DNA from: Ancylobacter aquaticus
Lineage (GTDB): Bacteria; Pseudomonadota; Alphaproteobacteria; Rhizobiales; Xanthobacteraceae
Reading direction: 5' to 3'
Assembly: GCF_004339465.1 (NCBI RefSeq)
Contig: NZ_SMFY01000003.1
Coordinates: 1-64,000 of the forward strand
Length of the DNA: 64,000 nucleotides
The notes below the pieces were generated by a model that made no database searches, was not told where the DNA came from, and saw nothing but the letters and a program-made list of their open reading frames with translations. Each line of letters begins with the position of its first letter. The first letter of the stretch is position 1. A program made the position numbers and the translations under genes. Of this stretch, positions 17,158-24,728 are shown in pieces.

Positions 17158-17172
17158 AGCGCGCTCAGGTCA

Positions 17173-17808
17173 TTACCAACGCAGCAGGCGTTGACCCACT
17201 ACATACCCGGCAGCTACGACGACTGACATAGCGATTGGGTACCAGAGCAGAACGAAGAGCGGGCTATCGTCGTCGCAATTCGCTGCATAGAAGGTCGCGG
17301 CTATGCTTGCAGCGGCAAGACCGGCGATCGCTCCCGCCCGTCCCGGCTGGGTGGGTGCGCCATGTCGCAGCGCGGCCAGGAGGCAGGCGAGCGGCAGGAT
17401 GGACAGGAGCGGGATAAGCGTCAGGCAGAATCGAGCGTTATGACCGGTCATGCTCGCCTGCCATGCCTCGGGCGGTAGAAGCCATAATTCGCACCAGATA
17501 GCTCCGAGCAGAACGATCGGTGCGGCGGCGAGCACCCACCGCCAGGCACCAGGTTCCGATCCTGGACAGGCCATCGCCATCACCCAACCCGTCGCACCAA
17601 TAGCAAGCGGAACCGTGATCGCGAATTTTGCCAGGAATCGAACGGTCCTTGCTGCGTGATCAAGATCCGGCCGGACGCCGATGGACGAAAAGAACAACGC
17701 GCCGGCAAATGCCACGCTCCCGAAAGCCGCAGCGAGAAAAACCGTACGAAACGGCCGGCCGTGAGCTACGTCACGCGCCAGGAGCTCGATGAGTTCGGCG
17801 GTCTTCAC
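17173..17808 (-). CDS. nrsF: NrsF (DUF1109) anti-sigma factor, copy 1
   Basis: This 211-residue integral membrane protein has six hydrophobic segments and the DUF1109 layout: short cytoplasmic N-terminus (MKTAELIELLARD), LLPPEAW, and CDDDSPLFVLLWYP near the end. NrsF proteins hold SigF-type ECF sigma factors at the membrane and release them under metal or thiol stress (Caulobacter SigF is the described case). GTG start with GGGAGG ribosome site. An ECF-like promoter (17835-17863) lies just upstream. It is a close paralogue of the next gene. The matching sigma gene is 5 kb away. Confidence 0.88.
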   Translation of the reverse strand: MKTAELIELLARDVAHGRPFRTVFLAAAFGSVAFAGALFFSSIGVRPDLDHAARTVRFLAKFAITVPLAIGATGWVMAMACPGSEPGAWRWVLAAAPIVLLGAIWCELWLLPPEAWQASMTGHNARFCLTLIPLLSILPLACLLAALRHGAPTQPGRAGAIAGLAAASIAATFYAANCDDDSPLFVLLWYPIAMSVVVAAGYVVGQRLLRW

Positions 17809-17834
17809 GATTGGCCTCCCCCGGCATACCTACG

Positions 17835-17863
17835 GGTACGCTGGTGAGGGCGATTTCATTACA
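17835..17863 (-). promoter_or_regulatory. Candidate ECF promoter of nrsF copy 1
   Basis: On the reverse strand TGTAATG (17863-17857) is followed after exactly 16 bp by CGTACC (17840-17835). The same -35/spacer/-10 arrangement precedes the PLP operon (22901-22873) and the mtnK gene (24640-24668). The start codon lies ~27 bp downstream. Confidence 0.6.
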
Positions 17864-17926
17864 TTGCCGTGCCCGCAATATGCGTAATGAGGTGATTCCT
17901 GTCGGCTCAGGAGCGTCTGATCCTAC

Positions 17927-18562
17927 CTACCAGCGCAGCAGCCGGCGACCGGCGAGATAGCCGACCCCAGCCATGATCGTGACGGCAATGCCATACCAGG
18001 CCGCAACGAACAGCGGGCTGTCGTCTGGGCAATGGGCGGCATAGAACGCTGCGGCGATGGCGCCCGACGCCAGCCCGGCGAGAGTACCGGCGCGGCCCGG
18101 ATTGCTCGGAGCGCCACGCCGCAAAGCCAGAAGCAGAAGGGCGAGCGGGACGAGCGACAAAAATGGAATGACTTTCAGGCAGAAGCTGGCGCTCTGCCCA
18201 ACCAGCCTCGCCGTCCACGCCTCGGGCGGCACGACCAATAGCTCAATGGCCACCGCTATGATTAGCAGCGCCGGCGCGGCAGCGAGCAGCCACGGCCACG
18301 CGCCGAATTCGGCCCCTGGACGCGCCATTGCCTGCGCCAGACCAAGAGCCCCTGCAGCGAGAGTGAGGGTGACAACGAACTTCATCAGGAAACGCATCGT
18401 TTCGGCCGCGATCAGGAAGTCGTGCCGCACGCCGATCATCGCGAAAAACAGGACACCAGCGGCAGCGACACTGCATATCAGTGCGACACTGAACAGCATG
18501 CGGAACGACCATTGCGGCGCGTTGTCCTTCGCGAGCAGCTCAATCAGATTGTCGGTCTTCAA
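17927..18562 (-). CDS. nrsF: NrsF (DUF1109) anti-sigma factor, copy 2
   Basis: This second 211-residue DUF1109 membrane protein is the same length as copy 1 and shares its landmarks (KTDNLIELLAKD, VVPPEAW, CPDDSPLFVAAWYGIA, RRLLRW end). The start is a TTG at 18562 with GGAG 9 bases upstream; no ATG or GTG fits. The six-helix topology predicts a membrane anti-sigma factor. Having two tandem copies and only one sigma gene nearby suggests duplication, perhaps with one copy free to sense another signal. Between the copies are 118 bp holding the promoter of copy 1. Confidence 0.85.
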   Translation of the reverse strand: MKTDNLIELLAKDNAPQWSFRMLFSVALICSVAAAGVLFFAMIGVRHDFLIAAETMRFLMKFVVTLTLAAGALGLAQAMARPGAEFGAWPWLLAAAPALLIIAVAIELLVVPPEAWTARLVGQSASFCLKVIPFLSLVPLALLLLALRRGAPSNPGRAGTLAGLASGAIAAAFYAAHCPDDSPLFVAAWYGIAVTIMAGVGYLAGRRLLRW

Positions 18563-18672
18563 CGCACCGCTCCTGCCCAGCGGCATCTGCCGCCTCATTC
18601 GCTGACCGGACGGCGCAAACGCGACCTCGCCTCGGCGGCCGGACACATAACACGTCGCATCGGATTTTTCCG

Positions 18673-19041
18673 CTAGCTGCGCGCCAATACCAGCACACCG
18701 ACAACGACGATGGCGATGCCCGCCACCCGCATCGGCGGCATCGACTCGCCGAACAGTTGCCAGCCGGCGACCGCGACCATAACGAAGCCAAGCGCAAGGA
18801 ATGGATAGGCGAAAGACACTTCCACGCGGCCAAGCACGTAGAGCCAGACGAGGATGCTGACGCCGTAGCAGGCCAGGCCGACCAGGATCGACGGACGTAG
18901 CGCCAATGAAGCGATCGACTCGAGCAACGATCCAGTGGTCACCTCCGCTGCGGAGCGCGCGCCCCATCGCAGGAAAAGCTGCGCCGCCGCATTCAGCGTG
19001 ACGCTGACAAGGATCATGCTGATGAGCAAGGTCCTGTTCAT
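18673..19041 (-). CDS. Four-helix EamA/SMR-like membrane protein (ArnE/F type)
   Basis: This 122-residue protein has four hydrophobic helices and the small drug/metabolite transporter pattern (LNAAAQLFLRWGA, VEVSFAYPFLALGFV). Its size and its neighbours, a sugar epimerase and glycosyltransferase, are like the ArnE/ArnF and GT-associated flippases, which move lipid-linked sugars across the inner membrane. Its ATG overlaps the epimerase stop as ATGA. Drug efflux cannot be excluded, but the operon favours a glycolipid role. Confidence 0.8.
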   Translation of the reverse strand: MNRTLLISMILVSVTLNAAAQLFLRWGARSAAEVTTGSLLESIASLALRPSILVGLACYGVSILVWLYVLGRVEVSFAYPFLALGFVMVAVAGWQLFGESMPPMRVAGIAIVVVGVLVLARS

Positions 19042-20120
19042 TCCTGCGGCATCATCGCGCGATGGGGGCTCGACAACTCGGAAGCCGCGTCGAGGTGGGC
19101 CAGTTCGGCCATCCCGTCATGGAAGTCGATCTCCGGTTGCCAGTCGAGTTCGCGCCGCAACCGCGAGGAATCGGCCGTAATATGGCGCACATCGCCGAGC
19201 CGATAACGCTGCGTCACCACCGGAGCAGGTCCGGCAAGCGTCGTTGCCAAAGCCGCTGCCATTTCGCCGACGGTACGCGGTATTCCCGAACCGACATTGA
19301 AGGCCCGCACCCCGCTCTCGTGCCGTTCGCAGGCCAGCACGGTAGCGGCCGCAACATCCCGCACATGAATGAAATCTCGCCGCTGGCGGCCGTCCTCGAA
19401 GACCTGTGGGGCCTCGCCGCGCCGCAATGCCGAGGTGAAAATCGAGGCGACCCCGGCATAGGGGGTGTCCTTGGGCATGCCCGGGCCATAGACATTGTGA
19501 TAGCGCATCATCGCCACCGCGCCGCCGGTCGCCCGGGCCCAGTTGGCGGCGTAAAATTCCTGAGCGGCCTTGCTGGTGGCATAGGCATTGCGCGGGTCGA
19601 AGGGGGTGTCCTCGACGACAAGCTGGGTTTCGAGCGGCTGGCCGCAATGAGGACAGGGCGGCTCGAAGTCTCCTGACTTGAGCGCGCGCTCAAACCGTGG
19701 CGCCGGCCGCACGGCTCCATGGTCGGAGCACAGGCCGAAGCCTTCTCCATAGACCACCATCGAACTCGCCAAAGTGAGGCGCGACACGCCCGCCCGGGCC
19801 ATCGCCACCAGCACCTCGGCCGTTCCCACGTCGTTGGAAGCGGCGTAGTCCGGCATGTCGCCCACATCGACACCGAGGCCCACCTTGGCGGCGAGATGGA
19901 TGACGGCATCGATGCCGGCCATCGCCTCCTCAACTGCCACAGGATCGCGCATGTCGCCGATGAGAGGCTCGACGCCCCGCGGAACGCGCCATGGCAGGCT
20001 GCCCTTGTGGACGTCGGGGCGCAGCGAATCCATCGCCCGGACGTCGTGCCCCCTGCTGAGCAGCCCGTCCATGACATGGATGCCGATGAAACCTGCTGCA
20101 CCGGTCAGAAGAACCCGCAT
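19038..20120 (-). CDS. NAD-dependent sugar epimerase/dehydratase with Cys-rich insert
   Basis: This 360-residue extended SDR has GAAGFIG near residue 8 (TGAAGFIGIHV), the catalytic Ser-Ser-Met region (LASSMVVYGEG) and Tyr-Lys in NAYATSKAAQEF, as in nucleotide-sugar epimerases. Between them is an insert (about residues 125-165) with C-x-x-H (LCSDHG) and CPHCG, spaced like a zinc ribbon. The ATG at 20120 fits the Rossmann start. It lies 19 bp after the glycosyltransferase stop. It probably makes the sugar nucleotide used by that enzyme; the exact sugar is unknown. Confidence 0.87.
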   Translation of the reverse strand: MRVLLTGAAGFIGIHVMDGLLSRGHDVRAMDSLRPDVHKGSLPWRVPRGVEPLIGDMRDPVAVEEAMAGIDAVIHLAAKVGLGVDVGDMPDYAASNDVGTAEVLVAMARAGVSRLTLASSMVVYGEGFGLCSDHGAVRPAPRFERALKSGDFEPPCPHCGQPLETQLVVEDTPFDPRNAYATSKAAQEFYAANWARATGGAVAMMRYHNVYGPGMPKDTPYAGVASIFTSALRRGEAPQVFEDGRQRRDFIHVRDVAAATVLACERHESGVRAFNVGSGIPRTVGEMAAALATTLAGPAPVVTQRYRLGDVRHITADSSRLRRELDWQPEIDFHDGMAELAHLDAASELSSPHRAMMPQE

Positions 20121-20139
20121 TGCCGTTTCTCCTCGTACG

Positions 20140-21624
20140 TCAGTGCCGTCCATCGGGCAGCGAGCGGGCCGTGAGCCCGGCCTTGGCCGCGCTGGATCGC
20201 CTCTGCAGCCGCGCCAGCCGGATGAAGGTTGTGGTGATCTTCCAGGCGGCGGTTACCCCGGCCATCAGATTGCCCGACACCTTCGACTCCCCGCCGCGGC
20301 GGCGGCGGTGATCGACGGCAATCTCCACGCAGCGCAGGCCGGCTGCAGCGGCACGCATCTGCATTTCAAGATTCCAGCCATAGGTTTGCTCGATCATGCC
20401 GAGCGCCAACAGCTTGTCGACCCGCATGGCGCGCATCGGCGACATGTCGGTGAAACGGACGCCATACACCATTCTCAGCAGCACGCCGGACAGCCACCCT
20501 GCAACAATCTGCTGCGGCGTCATCGAGCCGGCTTCACGATGGCCGCGCAAGCGCGAACCCATGACGAAATCGGCCGTGCCGGCCCGTACCGGCTCCACCA
20601 CCTCGGGAATGAAGGACGGCACATCGCTGCCATCACCATCGAGAAAACACACGATCTTGGTCTCGGGCTTCAGGGCGAGAAGACCTGCTGCGCAAGCCCG
20701 GCCATATCCACGCACGGGCTGCGATATCACGCGAGCCCCGGCGGCGGCGGCGCGCTCAGCGGTGCGGTCGCTCGAGCCATTGTCGACGACGATGACCTCC
20801 CCGACACCTGCGGCGAGGACGTCCCGGACGACGTCGGCGATCGGCTCCTCTTCATTGAGACAAGGAATGACCACGGCGACGGAAGACAGCATGGTGCCGG
20901 CCTTCACAGCGGCGCCCGATGCCGCGCGATGGCGAACGAAGTCCGTGGTTCGCGGTGCGCTCTCGCCCGACAGCCCCGGGGCCGCAAACGCCAGTGGCAG
21001 ACCCTCCATCTCCCGCTCGAGCAGCGCATAGGTTTCGGCATCGTCGACATCGTACCAGGCATCGAGTTCAACCACCGGCAACCCGATCTCTCGGGCGCGC
21101 TCAAGCGTGAGCCGATAGACGTCCCCGGTGCTCCACGGGATGTCCTTGAAGAGGTACGCATGCGGCTGCGACAGCCCGACGAGGGTGTAGCCGCCATCGA
21201 GCGCCGGGCTTAGGACAACCCGGTCGTCACCGGTCTTCAGCGCGTCGACCGCGGCCCGAAGGATGGACTTCGGCAGGGTCGGGCTGTCGGAATTGATCAG
21301 GATCGCACCGGCATGACCGGCGACCAGCAGATCGGCAATGCCCTTTTCGAGACGATCGCCAAGGTTACCTTCGCCCTGTAGCACCAGACCAAAGCCCGGC
21401 GGTAGCAGAAGCTTCAGCGCTTCCTCCGTGCCGGCCGGCGTATAGACGGCGTAACCGTCGACGTCGACATCCTCGGCGAGACTGGCGATGGTGGCGGAAA
21501 GATCGGCGATGAAGCAGGAGGAGATCTGCGCGCACTCTTCCGGCCGCAGCGGCGGCGAGAGGCGGGTTTTCGACTTGCCCGGCGCCGGCGTCTTGCAGAT
21601 GACCGCGACTGCTATCGTTTTCAT
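20140..21624 (-). CDS. Fusion: DUF2064 (TIGR04282-type) transferase domain + GT2 glycosyltransferase
   Basis: A single 494-residue frame joins two glycosyltransferase-fold domains. Residues 1 to ~215 are a DUF2064/TIGR04282-like domain (CKTPAPGKSKTRL, INSDSPTLP, LSPALDGGYTLVGL). Residues ~245-470 are a GT2 of the DPM1/polyprenol-phosphate type (VIPCLNEEEP, VVDNGSSDRT, DGDGSD, MGSRLRG). A ~30-residue linker joins them, with an internal Met before the GT2 part. No stop or ribosome site is evident at the junction, so I read it as a true fusion. It likely transfers a sugar to a lipid carrier. The ATG has GGAG ~10 bases upstream. Confidence 0.86.
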   Translation of the reverse strand: MKTIAVAVICKTPAPGKSKTRLSPPLRPEECAQISSCFIADLSATIASLAEDVDVDGYAVYTPAGTEEALKLLLPPGFGLVLQGEGNLGDRLEKGIADLLVAGHAGAILINSDSPTLPKSILRAAVDALKTGDDRVVLSPALDGGYTLVGLSQPHAYLFKDIPWSTGDVYRLTLERAREIGLPVVELDAWYDVDDAETYALLEREMEGLPLAFAAPGLSGESAPRTTDFVRHRAASGAAVKAGTMLSSVAVVIPCLNEEEPIADVVRDVLAAGVGEVIVVDNGSSDRTAERAAAAGARVISQPVRGYGRACAAGLLALKPETKIVCFLDGDGSDVPSFIPEVVEPVRAGTADFVMGSRLRGHREAGSMTPQQIVAGWLSGVLLRMVYGVRFTDMSPMRAMRVDKLLALGMIEQTYGWNLEMQMRAAAAGLRCVEIAVDHRRRRGGESKVSGNLMAGVTAAWKITTTFIRLARLQRRSSAAKAGLTARSLPDGRH

Positions 21625-21646
21625 GAATCGAATTCTCCGCGGATCG

Positions 21647-22798
21647 CTAGAGCAGCAGGTCGAGGGACTGGAGAAGGTCCCGGTAGAGATCGTCGGCATC
21701 CTCGAGGCCTATGGAGAGACGCAGGAGGTCTTCGGGACAGGTCGATCCCTCGCCTTCGATCGACAGCCGATGCTCGACCAGGCTTTCGATTCCACCGAAC
21801 GAAGTGGCCCGCCGCCAGAGCTGCACATTCGCGGCTACCGCGATGGCGGCTTTCGCGCCACCCTTCACCCGCACCGACAGCATTCCGCCGAAGCCATTCG
21901 CCATCTGCCGGGCGGCAGTCGCATATCCGGGATGGTGTGGAAGTCCCGGATAGAGCACCGTTTCGATCGCCGGATGCAAGGAGAGCCGGTCAGCAAGGAT
22001 CGCCGCGCTCCGACTTTGCTCCTTCACGCGCAGATCAAGCGTGCGCAGGCCGCGCATCAGCAACCATGCGTCGAAAGAGCCGGGAACGGTGCCGGACTGG
22101 TCGCGCGTATCCTTCGCACGCAGCCAGAGTTCCGAGCGGTCGGCCGTGGCCAACACGCCGGCGACCACGTCGGAATGGCCATTGAGGTATTTGGTCGCCG
22201 AATGCATGACGATGTCGGCACCGAAATCCAGCGGTCGGGTCAATACAGGGGTCGCGACTGTCGAGTCGACGCAGACCTGTGCCCCGGCACGATGGGCATA
22301 GTCGGCAACGGCGGCAATGTCGGTGATTGTCCAGAGTGGATTGCTCGGGGTTTCGATCCACACCAGCCCTGTCCTGCCGGGGCGGACGGCCGCACGAAAT
22401 TCGTCCAACCGGGACATGTCGACAAAGGTGATGTCATGCCCGTAGCGGGATGCGCCCTGCAGCCAGATACGCAGCCCCCAGTACATCGCGCTCGGCACGA
22501 CGATGTGCGTGGGTGGGAGCGCCGTGAAGATGGCGGTTGCAGCCGCCATGCCCGAACCGAACAGCATCGCTTCCTGCGCGTGTTCGAGTTCGGCAACGTA
22601 CCGTTCAGCCTGCTGAACCGACGCGTTGTCCTTGCGGCCATAAACGCGGCCGGCGCTGTACCCGTTGTCATGGTCGCGCGTATAGGTCGCGCTCATGTCG
22701 ATGGAGGGCGTCAACGCCGTCAGCGATGGGCGCCCCACGCCCAAAGCGCGGGCGGCGACAGTGCGCGGCGTAACATTTCGAGTGGGACGGTCGTCCAT
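21647..22798 (-). CDS. Cys/Met-metabolism PLP-dependent enzyme (cystathionine lyase/synthase family)
   Basis: This 383-residue fold-type I PLP enzyme has YGRKDNASVQQAE near residue 55, the PLP-binding SGMAAATAI, the Asp of CVDSTVATP and the Schiff-base Lys in HSATKYLNGHSD near residue 200. C-terminal SFGGIESLVEHR is the family substrate-carboxylate region. Members include MetB, MetC and related gamma-lyases; the exact reaction cannot be fixed. It leads the operon with the fused glycosyltransferase 22 bp downstream, and a good ECF-type promoter lies 75-105 bp upstream. Confidence 0.87.
   Translation of the reverse strand: MDDRPTRNVTPRTVAARALGVGRPSLTALTPSIDMSATYTRDHDNGYSAGRVYGRKDNASVQQAERYVAELEHAQEAMLFGSGMAAATAIFTALPPTHIVVPSAMYWGLRIWLQGASRYGHDITFVDMSRLDEFRAAVRPGRTGLVWIETPSNPLWTITDIAAVADYAHRAGAQVCVDSTVATPVLTRPLDFGADIVMHSATKYLNGHSDVVAGVLATADRSELWLRAKDTRDQSGTVPGSFDAWLLMRGLRTLDLRVKEQSRSAAILADRLSLHPAIETVLYPGLPHHPGYATAARQMANGFGGMLSVRVKGGAKAAIAVAANVQLWRRATSFGGIESLVEHRLSIEGEGSTCPEDLLRLSIGLEDADDLYRDLLQSLDLLL
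22770..22797 (+). promoter_or_regulatory. Weak ECF-like promoter match toward the sigma gene
   Basis: GTAACA (22770-22775), 16 bp, CGTCCA (22792-22797) on the forward strand. It points to the ECF sigma gene at 23194 but would give a ~390-base leader, and it lies inside the 5' coding end of the PLP gene. It may be chance. Confidence 0.25.
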
Positions 22799-22872
22799 GG
22801 AACCTGCGATTGGTCGGCATCCGGGATGAAACCAGGCGCATTCCGCCTGGGCGGTTTAAGCGCCTTGAAGTG

Positions 22873-22901
22873 TCTACGCAGCGAGTGGCGGCTTCGTTAC
22901 A
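22873..22901 (-). promoter_or_regulatory. Candidate ECF promoter of the PLP/glycosyltransferase operon
   Basis: Reverse strand TGTAACG (22901-22895), 16 bp, CGTAGA (22878-22873). This is the best match of the local set and resembles the GTAAC / CGT promoters described for SigF-type ECF factors. The operon ATG is 74 bp downstream. Confidence 0.65.
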
Positions 22902-23193
22902 GCGGCCTTGCATTTTTCCGTCAGCGGTTCCGGTCAGAGTGCCAGGGCCATCCCGGTTCGCGCTCACGCAGGAATCGTCCGCTGGCAAATCCCAACGGGC
23001 ACGGTCTTCGCAGCCATGAAAGGGAGATTTTCTGCCGGCTGAAAACGCAGGCGCCGTGTGCGCCGCCCCGCCTGTCTCGCAACTGTCTGAATTTGACGGC
23101 ATGGCTATGGGAGCGAGCGTCTTGGTATTTTAGATCGTACGATATAAAACTGCCTTGGCTGAGCTTGATGACGGGATTCATACGGGAGCGTGC

Positions 23194-23748
23194 GTGAGGC
23201 AAGCGAGTCGCGAGGGTGAATGGTCGACGAGCATGCGCGCCGCTCTGGCCGGCGACGCGGATGCCTATCGCCGTTTTCTTCATGCCGTGACGCCGCACCT
23301 GCGCACGCTGGCCCGCCAAAGCTGCGCGCGTTTCGGCGCACCGGCTACCGATGCCGAAGACGCGGTTCAGGAAGCTTTGCTGGCCATCCACCTTAAAAGG
23401 AGCACATGGGACCCGGCACGGCCGATTACTCCATGGATCTCGGTGATCGTCCGCAACAAGCTCATCGACGTGCTGCGGCGTTCCGGCCAAGGGACCGTTC
23501 CCATTGACGACCTCGTCGATATGCTGCCGGCAAATGACGCTTTCGCCTGTGCTGAACCGGGTGAGGTGGAGCGTCTGATGGGAAAGTTGAAGACGCAGCA
23601 GCGCGCGGTCATCCAGGCGGTTACGGTCGAAGGCTGCTCGGCGCGCGAGGCCGCCACCCTTCTCGGCATGAGCGAAACGGGAGTCCGGGTGTCGCTGCAC
23701 AGGGCCTTGAGGGCGCTCGCGGCGCTCTACCAGACGCATGCCGGCTGA
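23194..23748 (+). CDS. ECF sigma factor, NrsF/DUF1109-associated type
   Basis: This ~184-residue sigma factor has region 2 (DAYRRFLHAVTPHLRTLAR, DAEDAVQEALLAIHL, WISVIVRNKLIDVLRR) and region 4 (QQRAVIQAVTVEGCSAREAATLLGMSETGVRVSLHRALRAL with its HTH). The sequence HLKRSTWDPARPITPWI is characteristic of the sigma factors paired with DUF1109 proteins. I chose the GTG at 23194 because GGGAG lies ~8 bases upstream; a TTG 13 codons earlier is open. The DUF1109 partner genes are not adjacent but at 17.2-18.6 kb. A TATAAA-like box at about 23142 may be a housekeeping promoter. Confidence 0.9.
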   Translation: MRQASREGEWSTSMRAALAGDADAYRRFLHAVTPHLRTLARQSCARFGAPATDAEDAVQEALLAIHLKRSTWDPARPITPWISVIVRNKLIDVLRRSGQGTVPIDDLVDMLPANDAFACAEPGEVERLMGKLKTQQRAVIQAVTVEGCSAREAATLLGMSETGVRVSLHRALRALAALYQTHAG

Positions 23749-23780
23749 GCGTGTTCCGGTGAAGTTGCAGGTGGAAGGCT

Positions 23781-24491
23781 TTACTGCGTCGCCGCAGCAA
23801 TGACGGGACCGCCGCCACTCTCCTGCACCAGAATGGCCGCCTTCAGTCCCGCCGGCGTCGCCCGAGTGGTGAAGCTGGTGGCCCGGCCGTCCCATCCCCC
23901 GAGACGGACGAGGTTATGGACCACATGGCTGTGCGGCAGCGTGCGCCCGGAATTCTCACCACGCCGCACCGGGACCTGGACCACGCCCGGATCGTACCAG
24001 ACCAGCCAAACGTCACTTGGCGCGCGCAACGCGGCGGCGCCGATGCCCACACGCTCAGGAGCGAGGGTCAGCGTCGGGCCGCGCTTGCGCGGGCTCGCCC
24101 CGATCAGCTGGCGCATCTGTGCCAGATCGAACCCGATGGCGCTCGCACGCCCATCCACCACCATCTGCGGCGTGAAGGGCCCGCTCTGCCCCAGCTTCGG
24201 CTCGTAGGTCACTTGCCGCTCGGTATATTCACGCCGCCCGAACACGTCTTTCCAGCCAAGATAGTCCCAGTAGGTCACGCTGAAACTCAGTGCGAGCACG
24301 TCGTCGCGCGCCGCGAGCGCGATGAGATTGGCGTTGGCAGGCGGGCAAGACGAGCATCCCTGGCTCGTAAAGAGTTCGACGACGACGGGCTGCCGTTCCG
24401 GCGTAACCACGGTTTCGGCGGCGGCCCGAGATATCGAAGCGCAGAGCAGAACGGCGGTCAGAACAGTGACGGGAAGAGAGAGGGGTTTCAT
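23781..24491 (-). CDS. DUF1223 secreted thioredoxin-like protein
   Basis: This 236-residue exported protein has a Sec signal (about residues 1-25) and a thioredoxin-fold start VVELFTSQGCSSCPPANANL carrying a CxxC motif (CSSC) near residue 47. This is the DUF1223 family. The strands VTYWDYLGWKDVF and FTPQMVVDG are conserved in it. The CxxC suggests redox or metal chemistry in the periplasm. It lies convergent to the ECF sigma gene, 32 bp between stops, and a weaker ECF-like motif precedes it. Confidence 0.88.
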   Translation of the reverse strand: MKPLSLPVTVLTAVLLCASISRAAAETVVTPERQPVVVELFTSQGCSSCPPANANLIALAARDDVLALSFSVTYWDYLGWKDVFGRREYTERQVTYEPKLGQSGPFTPQMVVDGRASAIGFDLAQMRQLIGASPRKRGPTLTLAPERVGIGAAALRAPSDVWLVWYDPGVVQVPVRRGENSGRTLPHSHVVHNLVRLGGWDGRATSFTTRATPAGLKAAILVQESGGGPVIAAATQ

Positions 24492-24536
24492 CGGAACTCC
24501 GATCGCTGTGCGGCGACCCATGCGGCCGGCTTCTGC

Positions 24537-24564
24537 CATTCGCGGGTTCCGTTTCGATTGTTAC
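24537..24564 (-). promoter_or_regulatory. Weak ECF-like promoter match before the DUF1223 gene
   Basis: Reverse strand GTAACA (24564-24559), 16 bp, CGAATG (24542-24537). Spacer is as in the stronger matches but the -10 departs from CGTA. The DUF1223 ATG is ~46 bp downstream. Confidence 0.35.
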
Positions 24565-24639
24565 CGAGACACGCGCTTGTGTTGGCCGCTCGCCGAGCCG
24601 GACTGCTGCGCTCTGACCCGTTCACCAATCCGTGATCGG

Positions 24640-24668
24640 TGTAATGAACGGCGCCTTGCCCGCGTAGG
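24640..24668 (+). promoter_or_regulatory. Candidate ECF promoter of mtnK
   Basis: Forward strand TGTAATG (24640-24646), 16 bp, CGTAGG (24663-24668), with the ATG of mtnK 60 bp downstream. It matches the 17.8 kb and 22.9 kb sites in both boxes and spacer. Confidence 0.6.
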
Positions 24669-24728
24669 TACTTCTGCGAGGCGCCCTGCGGGCACGTCCG
24701 GTCCTCGCGCCATACTGCGGAGACAGAC

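Noticed and set aside
21625-22920. SAM-type riboswitch before the PLP enzyme or mtnK
   Set aside because: I looked for the SAM-II core and pseudoknot sequences and found no match; the ECF-like promoters explain the upstream regions better.
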